From: an uncultured Propionibacteriaceae bacterium
Lineage (GTDB): Bacteria; Actinomycetota; Actinomycetes; Propionibacteriales; Propionibacteriaceae
Assembly: GCA_937926975.1 (NCBI GenBank)
Contig: CALBCJ010000020.1
Location: 1 to 11,767 of the forward strand
Reading direction: 5' to 3'
DNA length: 11,767 nt
This document shows positions 5,682 through 9,951 of this stretch, piece after piece. Position 1 is the first letter of the stretch. Each line of letters begins with the position of its first letter. The notes under the pieces are model-generated. The model made no database searches and was not told the DNA's origin. It saw only the letters and a program-made list of their open reading frames with translations. Made by a program: the position numbers and the translations under genes.

Positions 5682-6721
5682 TGCGCTGGCCTGACCTGGT
5701 CTCCGGGCTCGTCCGGCGTGAGGACCTGGAGCCGGACGCGGCCCGCTGGGCCATGAGCCAGATCCTGGACGGCAGCACCACCCCGGCCCAGGTGGCAGGC
5801 TTCGCCGTGGCCCTGCGGGCCAAGGGGGAGACGGTCTGGGAGGTCTCTGCCCTGGCCGAGGCGATGCTGGACGTCGCGACTCCGGTCGACCTGGACCGGG
5901 AGGCGGTGGACATCGTCGGCTCCGGCGCCGACCGGGCCAACACGGTCAATGTCTCCACCATGGCCGCCGTGGTGGCGGCCGCGGCTGGGGCCCGGGTCGT
6001 CAAGCACGGCAACCGGGCAGCTTCGTCGATGTGCGGCACCGCCGATGTGCTGGAGGCGGTCGGGGTGGCGATCGACGTGCCCCCGCAGCGCCAGCCCGTG
6101 GTGCTGGCCGCGACCGGGCTGACGTTCCTGTTCGCGCCGCTCTACCACCCGGCACTGCGGCACGCGGCGACCGCCCGGCGGGAGCTGGGGATCGCGACCA
6201 CCTTCAACTTCCTGGGGCCGCTGGCGAACCCGGCGCGCCCGGTCGCCCAGGCGGTGGGCGTGGCCGACCTGCGGATGGCCGAGCTGGTGGCCGGGGTGCT
6301 GGCCCGCCGCGGCTCGCGGGGACTGGTGTTCTACGGCGACGACGGCCTGGACGAGCTCACCACCACGACCACCTCGCGGGTCTGGGTGATCGGCGACGGC
6401 CAGGTCCGCGCCGACGAGCTCGACCCGGTCCAGATCGGGATCCCCCGGGCTGAGAAGTCCCAGCTGGTGGGCGGGCTGCCCGAGCACAACGCCGAGGTGC
6501 TGCGCCAGACCCTGGCCGGCGCCCCCGGCCCGGTCCGCGACATCGTGCTGCTGAACGCCGCCGCCGCCCTGGTCGCCTACCACGGCCCCGACCAGCGCCC
6601 GGTCGCCGAGCAGCTGGGGCAGCGGGTCGACGAGGCCGCCGCCGCCATCGACTCCGGCGCGGCCTCCCGGCTGCTGGAGCACTGGGTCTCGGTGAGCCAG
6701 GAGCAGCGGGGATCGGCCTAG
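5681..6721 (+). CDS. trpD: Anthranilate phosphoribosyltransferase
   Basis: Encodes 346 residues, the usual length. TrpD joins anthranilate and PRPP to give phosphoribosyl-anthranilate, the second step of tryptophan synthesis, in the cytoplasm. Visible motifs are DIVGSGADRANTVNVST (77-93), which is the PRPP loop and its continuation; KHGNRAASS (108-116); the anthranilate-site segment RRELGIATTFNFLGPLANPAR (166-186); and the metal-binding GDDGLDELT (219-227). In most TrpD proteins the loop reads G-T-G-G-D; here it is G80-S-G-A-D84, and the segment after NRAASS is MCG rather than the usual SG-type sequence. All other signature residues are retained, so activity is still expected. The ATG overlaps the stop of the receiver-like gene. 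No other trp genes are present, so trpD is detached from the pathway operon, as in M. tuberculosis. Its stop codon overlaps that of the convergent peptidase gene. Confidence 0.95.
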   Translation: MRWPDLVSGLVRREDLEPDAARWAMSQILDGSTTPAQVAGFAVALRAKGETVWEVSALAEAMLDVATPVDLDREAVDIVGSGADRANTVNVSTMAAVVAAAAGARVVKHGNRAASSMCGTADVLEAVGVAIDVPPQRQPVVLAATGLTFLFAPLYHPALRHAATARRELGIATTFNFLGPLANPARPVAQAVGVADLRMAELVAGVLARRGSRGLVFYGDDGLDELTTTTTSRVWVIGDGQVRADELDPVQIGIPRAEKSQLVGGLPEHNAEVLRQTLAGAPGPVRDIVLLNAAAALVAYHGPDQRPVAEQLGQRVDEAAAAIDSGAASRLLEHWVSVSQEQRGSA

Positions 6722-7398
6722 GCCGTCTGCACCAGCAGCGCAGCGTACGGGCCGAGGATGATGCTGGGCCCGTACGGAAAGGCGCCGTCACCACGCCGCG
6801 CGACGGCGCTGACGACGCCCCACAAGGCGCCGACCACTGCTCCGAGGAGCAGCCCGGAGGTCAGCGTTGTCCAGCCGTGCCAGGCGCCGACCGCTCCAGC
6901 CAGGAAGGCAAGCCGGACGTCGGCGAAACCGAACAGGTGCCGTCCACTGCGGACCGCGACCTCGTACACCAGCCAGAACACGCCGCCGGCGATGACTGCT
7001 CCCAGGGCTGCCCGGCGTGCCGCCGACCAGTCGGGCAGCACCGCCGCACTGACCAGCACCGCCACGGCCGCCAGCGCCCAGGCGCCGTGGCAGAGCCGGC
7101 GCGGGATCCAGGTGGTGGCGATGTCGACCACCGCCGCGACCGCCCCCGTCACCGCCAGCACCAGCCAGGGGGCGAGACGGCCCAGCGGGACCTGAGACGC
7201 AGCCCAGAAGGCGAGCGGGGCCGCCCAGAGCAGACAGGCAGCCGCGGTCCTGCGGGTCGCGAGGGCCGCGTACGGGAGCTTCTGCTCGTCGGGCTCGAGG
7301 GGCGGCTCCGGGACCCGGCGCAGCAGCGGACCGGCGCTGGCGGCGGCCGCGGCGCCACAGCCGAGCGCTACCAGCGCCGCGGTCAGCAGGGAAGTCAC
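6718..7398 (-). CDS. A24-family prepilin-peptidase-like membrane protein
   Basis: Encodes 226 residues, almost wholly hydrophobic, with about seven membrane segments. Two aspartates sit where A24 aspartic peptidases have their catalytic pair: Asp92 in VVDIATTWIPRRL and Asp160 in GFADVRLAFLAGAVG. The C-terminal FPYGPSIILGPYAALL matches the FPFGPxLxxG ending of the family. The usual G-x-G-D motif is G-F-A-D here. There is no N-terminal methyltransferase domain, as in shorter TadV/FlaK-like members. It would cut type IV prepilin-like leader peptides at the membrane, but no pilin or pilus assembly gene is in the window. GTG 7398 is used; the bases before it (TAAGATGCGCCC) carry only a weak ribosome site, and TAAGAT, which overlaps the stop codon of the upstream HTH gene, could be a -10 for a leaderless message. 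Nine bases separate the two genes, so they are probably one operon. Confidence 0.85.
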   Translation of the reverse strand: MTSLLTAALVALGCGAAAAASAGPLLRRVPEPPLEPDEQKLPYAALATRRTAAACLLWAAPLAFWAASQVPLGRLAPWLVLAVTGAVAAVVDIATTWIPRRLCHGAWALAAVAVLVSAAVLPDWSAARRAALGAVIAGGVFWLVYEVAVRSGRHLFGFADVRLAFLAGAVGAWHGWTTLTSGLLLGAVVGALWGVVSAVARRGDGAFPYGPSIILGPYAALLVQTA

Positions 7399-7407
7399 GG
7401 GCGCATC

Positions 7408-7644
7408 TTACGCAGTCCGGCGGTTGGCTAGGTCAGATACCGTGAGGTCGGTCAGCCGCTCGGCGACAGAGCGGGCGACATGAGGCCGCGCCAGGCCGCC
7501 GCGGCCGTAGACCAGGGTCCTGACTGCGGCGGCCGGAACTCCCGCACAGGCCGCCAGCTCGTCAGCACCGACCCCGCAGCTGCGCATCAGGTACTTCGCC
7601 CAGCTGCGAAACGGTGCGGCTGGAAGCCAGAAGCTGTCGGCCAT
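7408..7644 (-). CDS. Small helix-turn-helix-like protein
   Basis: Encodes 78 residues. The N-terminal FWLPAAPFRSWAKYLM, the segment GADELAACAGVPAAAVRTLVYGRGG (26-50) and the helix PHVARSVAERLTDL (54-67) form a four- to five-helix pattern like compact XRE/Cro-type DNA-binding domains; residues 36-48 would be the recognition helix. I recall unnamed small actinobacterial proteins with the same W-x-A-A/P-P-F-R start. The ATG at 7644 is chosen for the AGAGGA ribosome site 9 bases upstream; a GTG at 7677 would add eleven basic residues and has no better site. It is followed by the peptidase gene after 9 bases, so the two are probably co-transcribed. A 13-bp palindrome at 7718-7730 lies about 75 bases upstream and could be its own operator. 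Target and function are unknown. Confidence 0.7.
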   Translation of the reverse strand: MADSFWLPAAPFRSWAKYLMRSCGVGADELAACAGVPAAAVRTLVYGRGGLARPHVARSVAERLTDLTVSDLANRRTA

Positions 7645-7701
7645 GACGGTACGTCCTCTCGGTCGGTGACGGTTCACCTCTAAAGCCGTCGCCGAGCCGG
7701 G

Positions 7702-7707
7702 ATTGTG
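7702..7707 (-). promoter_or_regulatory. Possible -10 element (CACAAT) for the HTH gene
   Basis: On the minus strand CACAAT lies about 58 bases before the ATG at 7644. With a 17-base spacer the -35 position would be 7725-7730, inside the palindrome at 7718-7730. The match to consensus is modest, so this is a weak call. Confidence 0.25.
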
Positions 7708-7717
7708 AGGTGGCCGA

Positions 7718-7730
7718 CCAAGAGTCTTGG
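7718..7730. promoter_or_regulatory. 13-bp palindrome, candidate operator
   Basis: CCAAGA-G-TCTTGG is a perfect inverted repeat with one central base, in the 102-bp gap upstream of the small HTH gene and just beyond the terminator of the sunset-domain gene. It is AT-richer than its surroundings, and it would overlap the -35 of a promoter using CACAAT at 7702-7707. Its size suits a dimeric repressor, most simply the HTH protein itself. Confidence 0.4.
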
Positions 7731-7746
7731 ATTCTGAGACACGCAG

Positions 7747-7775
7747 CGGCGGGCGCCCACCGGGGGCGCCCGCCG
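7747..7775 (-). terminator. Strong 12-bp hairpin terminator
   Basis: CGGCGGGCGCCC (7747-7758) and its exact complement (7764-7775) form a 12-bp uninterrupted GC stem with a 5-base loop, 14 bases past the stop codon of the sunset-domain gene. There is no T-tract, only a mixed TGCGTGTCTC after the stem on the minus strand. It would separate that gene from the HTH/peptidase operon downstream. Confidence 0.75.
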
Positions 7776-7789
7776 TGACGAGTCGAGGC

Positions 7790-8665
7790 CTAGCGCTGAG
7801 CCTTGGTGAAGCCAGCCGCCTCGGCAGCCTCCTCGCTGACGAACCAGACGTCGGCGTTGGTCCGCTCGTAGCCGCCGGAGCCGGGGACGTGGTACTTCCT
7901 CGAGCGCTCGTTGCCCTTGATGGTGTAGCCCTCGGGAGGCTCAGAGCCGGTGTACGACCCCTCGCCGTAGGCCGGGGCCTCGTCTGCGGCCGGCTGGTCA
8001 GCGTCGGCTGCTGCCGGCTCCGGCGTGGGGGCTGCTGCCGGCTCCGGCGTGGGGGCCGGTGCCGGGGTGGTCTCGGTGTACGTGTACGCCGGGCTGGGCT
8101 CGTGCGCGGCCCAGCCGGAGTCCTTGGAGCCCAGGAAGGTCTTCACAGCGACGGCCGCCGCGGCCAGCAGGGCGCCGACTGCCGCCACCTTGGCGAAGGT
8201 CTTGCCCTTGGACTTCTTCTTGGGCAGCTCCAGCTCGTTCTTGAGCGCGGCGACAGCGCCCTGGCCTCGGCTCTCAGCCTCGTCGACGACCTCCTGCGCA
8301 GAGCCCAGCGCGGCAGCCACGGTCGGGTTCTCGGCCGCTTCGTGGAGCAGCTCGATGAGCTTCGGGATGAGGTCGTTCTGGACTGTCTTCTGGGCCTTTT
8401 CGACGGCGGGAGAGACCTTGTCAAGGGCCTCGTTCAGCTGGGGCTGGATCGAGTCCATGGTGTCCGCCGCGAACCGGGCCGCCGACACCTTGGCATCCTG
8501 CGCCCGGTGCAAGGCGTCCTCAGCCAGGGGAGCGACCCGCTCCGCTGCCTGCTCCAGCAGCGGGGTGATCCGCTCGATCGCGAGCTCGAGGGCCGCGCTG
8601 CCACGGTCAGCGGCCGGGTGAGTGGTCTCTGCGGCGGCTGCCCGCAAGGCCTTCTTGCGAAACAT
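7790..8665 (-). CDS. Single-pass membrane protein with C-terminal sunset-like domain
   Basis: Encodes 291 residues. Residues 20-146 are Ala/Glu-rich amphipathic helices without Cys or Gly-rich turns, probably a cytoplasmic helical bundle or coiled coil. A Lys cluster (149-155) precedes one membrane helix at about 157-178. Then comes a Pro/Ala/Glu linker (185-235), which holds two exact PTPEPAAA repeats. The C-terminal domain, GYTIKGNERSRKYHVPGSGGYERTNADVWFVSEEAAEAAGF (246-286), has the K-G-N, K-Y-H, P-G-S, Y-x-R-T and A-x-V-W-F-x-S-E-E-x-A motifs of what NCBI calls the sunset domain, also seen in ArfC-like proteins. Cytoplasmic N-terminus and outside C-terminus are inferred from the Lys cluster. 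ATG 8665 has the ribosome site GGAAGGA 8 bases upstream. It is divergent from ppiA across 148 bp rich in inverted repeats. Its function is unknown; an envelope role is only a guess. Confidence 0.8.
   Translation of the reverse strand: MFRKKALRAAAAETTHPAADRGSAALELAIERITPLLEQAAERVAPLAEDALHRAQDAKVSAARFAADTMDSIQPQLNEALDKVSPAVEKAQKTVQNDLIPKLIELLHEAAENPTVAAALGSAQEVVDEAESRGQGAVAALKNELELPKKKSKGKTFAKVAAVGALLAAAAVAVKTFLGSKDSGWAAHEPSPAYTYTETTPAPAPTPEPAAAPTPEPAAADADQPAADEAPAYGEGSYTGSEPPEGYTIKGNERSRKYHVPGSGGYERTNADVWFVSEEAAEAAGFTKAQR
8007..8054. repeat. Perfect 24-bp tandem duplication inside the sunset-domain gene
   Basis: The 24 bases at 8007-8030 are repeated without change at 8031-8054. They encode the eight residues PTPEPAAA twice in the linker between membrane helix and outer domain. 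The absence of even silent differences points to a recent in-frame duplication and to a linker whose length can vary. Confidence 0.9.
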
Positions 8666-8676
8666 ATGGGTTGTCC

Positions 8677-8690
8677 TTCCGATTTCGGAA
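8677..8690 (-). promoter_or_regulatory. Inverted repeat overlapping the ribosome site of the sunset-domain gene
   Basis: TTCCGA-TT-TCGGAA is a perfect inverted repeat. In the minus-strand mRNA the second arm (CGGAA) shares its GGAA with the ribosome site GGAAGGA, so a small hairpin with the loop AAAU could cover part of that site. It could equally be a DNA-level protein site. The start codon lies 11 bases downstream of the repeat. Confidence 0.4.
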
Positions 8691-8694
8691 TGCT

Positions 8695-8712
8695 GCTCCA
8701 GTGATCTGGAGC
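8695..8712. promoter_or_regulatory. 18-bp inverted repeat in the divergent promoter region
   Basis: GCTCCAG-TGAT-CTGGAGC is a perfect 7-bp inverted repeat with a 4-base centre, between the sunset-domain gene and ppiA. It could be an operator for either gene or a hairpin in the leader of the sunset-domain mRNA. Confidence 0.4.
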
Positions 8713-8713
8713 T

Positions 8714-8738
8714 GCCCCCACGGTACCTGTGAGGGGGC
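8714..8738. repeat. Third inverted repeat between the sunset-domain gene and ppiA
   Basis: GCCCCC (8714-8719) and GGGGGC (8733-8738) are complementary around 13 bases that contain the palindrome GGTACC (8722-8727). In GC-rich DNA this is weaker evidence than the two inverted repeats beside it. Confidence 0.3.
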
Positions 8739-8813
8739 GCTGGGTCGCGTCAGTGGTGCGAGATCACCCTGGTGAGGGAGGATGAGCACAACGCACCCGA
8801 CCAGAGGAGCACT

Positions 8814-9320
8814 GTGAGCACAGCCACGCTGCACACCAACCACGGCGACATCGTGATCGAGCTGCTGGACGACGAGTCCCCCAAGACCGTCGCCAACTTC
8901 GTCGGTCTGGCCACCGGCACCAAGCCCTACCGCGACCCGCGCACCGGGGAGCAGACCACGGGCAGGTTCTACGACGGGCTGGGCTTCCACCGCGTGATCG
9001 CCGACTTCATGATCCAGGGCGGCTGCCCCCTCGGCAACGGCCGCGGCGGCCCCGGCTACACCTTCGCCGACGAGTTCCACCCCGAGCACCGCTTCGACCG
9101 GCCGTACCTGCTGGCAATGGCGAACGCCGGGCCGGGCACCAACGGCTCGCAGTTCTTCATCACGGTGGCGCCGACCCCGCACCTGAACCGGCGGCACACG
9201 ATCTTCGGCGAGGTCAAGGACCCAGCCAGCCAGAAGGTGGTGGACGAGATCTCCACCGTGCCGACCCGCAGCAGCGTGCCGGTGAACCCGGTGGTGATCG
9301 AGTCGGTGACGGTGGCCTGA
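8814..9320 (+). CDS. ppiA: Peptidyl-prolyl cis-trans isomerase, cyclophilin type
   Basis: Encodes 168 residues covering a complete cyclophilin fold with no signal peptide, so it works in the cytoplasm on proline bonds of folding proteins. The active-site segment FHRVIADFMIQGG (58-70) holds Arg60, Phe65 and Gln68; GPGTNGSQFFIT and TPHLNRRHTIFG follow. The usual Trp of human cyclophilin A in the last motif is Leu, typical of bacterial members with poor cyclosporin binding. The sequence is very close to M. tuberculosis PpiA (Rv0009) from residue 4 on. GTG 8814 is chosen because AGAGGAG (8803-8809) is four bases upstream; an in-frame GTG at 8772 would add 14 unconserved residues. It is divergent from the sunset-domain gene and convergent with the RAM-domain cluster, with a hairpin after its stop codon. 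Confidence 0.95.
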   Translation: MSTATLHTNHGDIVIELLDDESPKTVANFVGLATGTKPYRDPRTGEQTTGRFYDGLGFHRVIADFMIQGGCPLGNGRGGPGYTFADEFHPEHRFDRPYLLAMANAGPGTNGSQFFITVAPTPHLNRRHTIFGEVKDPASQKVVDEISTVPTRSSVPVNPVVIESVTVA

Positions 9321-9338
9321 CCCACAACGACCGAGCCG

Positions 9339-9374
9339 CGTCGGGCAGTGAGGCAGCGCTCTCGCTGCCCGACG
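9339..9374. terminator. Terminator with two mutually exclusive hairpins
   Basis: CGTCGGGCAG (9339-9348) pairs perfectly with 9365-9374 over 10 bp around a 16-base loop. Alternatively GGCAGCG (9352-9358) pairs with CGCTGCC (9363-9369) as a 7-bp stem with the tight loop CTCT. Both use CTGCC at 9365-9369, so only one can form. It lies 18 bases after the ppiA stop codon, so it probably ends ppiA transcription. There is no T-tract. Confidence 0.7.
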
Positions 9375-9382
9375 GGCGTCCT

Positions 9383-9405
9383 AGGCCCAGAGGCAGCCAG
9401 GGCCT
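9383..9405. terminator. Weak hairpin between ppiA and the RAM-domain cluster
   Basis: AGGCCC (9383-9388) pairs with GGGCCT (9400-9405) around an 11-base loop, 20 bases past the stop codon of the small membrane protein on the minus strand. It may help end that transcript, together with the stronger hairpin beyond it. Confidence 0.35.
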
Positions 9406-9424
9406 GACCGGCGTCCTGGCACCG

Positions 9425-9667
9425 TCAGCCCGATGCCACCGGTCCTACCGTCGTCGGGACCGAGATCGGTGACAGCGCGGGCTGGTGGTTCCACACCAGC
9501 GCCAGCGCGATGGCCGCGGCCAGCAGGACCAGCCCGGTGCCGAGTGCCACCAGGAGCGACCGGTTCGACGGCTGCTGCTGGCCCGGCTCCCCGGGCGGTG
9601 GACCGGGGCGGGCGCCCGGAGCCGGTTCTGGGGAGCCGAAGGGTGCGGGCTGGGCCGGTAGCGTCAC
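9425..9667 (-). CDS. Small proline-rich single-pass membrane protein
   Basis: Encodes 80 residues: a Pro/Gly/Gln-rich N-terminus (1-34), a membrane helix at about 37-60 (SLLVALGTGLVLLAAAIALALVW) and a short C-terminal tail. I do not recognise a named family. The N-terminus is presumably cytoplasmic because Arg36 lies on that side. The GTG start overlaps the stop codon of the RAM-domain gene by four bases (GTGA), so translation is probably coupled. The ending and the short, low-complexity N-terminal half make the annotation less secure than its neighbours, but the overlap, single helix and codon bias support a real gene. It may be a membrane partner of the RAM protein; that is inference only. 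Confidence 0.6.
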   Translation of the reverse strand: MTLPAQPAPFGSPEPAPGARPGPPPGEPGQQQPSNRSLLVALGTGLVLLAAAIALALVWNHQPALSPISVPTTVGPVASG

Positions 9668-9942
9668 GAGGCGCCCAGGGAGAACGCCGCCTCGAGGTCG
9701 TGCCGGGAGTACGCCCGGAAAGCGATGTGGGTCTCGGTACGGACGACACCCGGCACCTTGTTCAGCCGCTCCGCGACCACCTGCGCTACCTCGTCGTTGG
9801 ACTGCACCCGGACGATGGCGATCAGGTCGATCCGGCCGGTCACCGAGTAGACCTCGGTAACCCCGTCCAGGTCGGCGATCTGGCGGGCCACCTCGGGGAT
9901 CACGGCCACGTCAGCCTCGACGAAGACAATCGCGGTGATCAT
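9664..9942 (-). CDS. Stand-alone Lrp/AsnC ligand-binding (RAM) domain protein
   Basis: Encodes 92 residues with the beta-alpha-beta-beta-alpha-beta order of the RAM domain: MITAIVFVEAD, IPEVARQIADLDGVTEVYSVTGRIDLIAIVRV, then EVAQVVAERLNKVPGVVRTETHIAFRAY. The VTGRIDLI turn is the usual G-x-x-D amino-acid site region. The DNA-binding domain of full-length Lrp/AsnC proteins is absent, and there is no room for one upstream, since only 9 bases separate this gene from the nuclease gene. Such single-domain proteins form rings and bind amino acids or other small ligands, or pair with full-length Lrp proteins. ATG 9942 has AGGA at 7 bases; the same bases (TAGGAT, 9949-9954, minus strand, overlapping the nuclease stop codon) could also act as a -10. 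The function here is unknown. Confidence 0.88.
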   Translation of the reverse strand: MITAIVFVEADVAVIPEVARQIADLDGVTEVYSVTGRIDLIAIVRVQSNDEVAQVVAERLNKVPGVVRTETHIAFRAYSRHDLEAAFSLGAS

Positions 9943-9951
9943 GACCGCATC

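Noticed and set aside
5435..6682. 415-residue minus-strand open frame opposite trpD
   Set aside because: Gly/Asp/His/Gln-rich composition typical of the antisense of a high-GC gene; no motifs; trpD is unmistakable.
7727..8704. 325-residue plus-strand open frame opposite the sunset-domain gene
   Set aside because: Low-complexity Arg/Gly/Leu antisense product with no ribosome site; the minus-strand gene has conserved C-terminal motifs.
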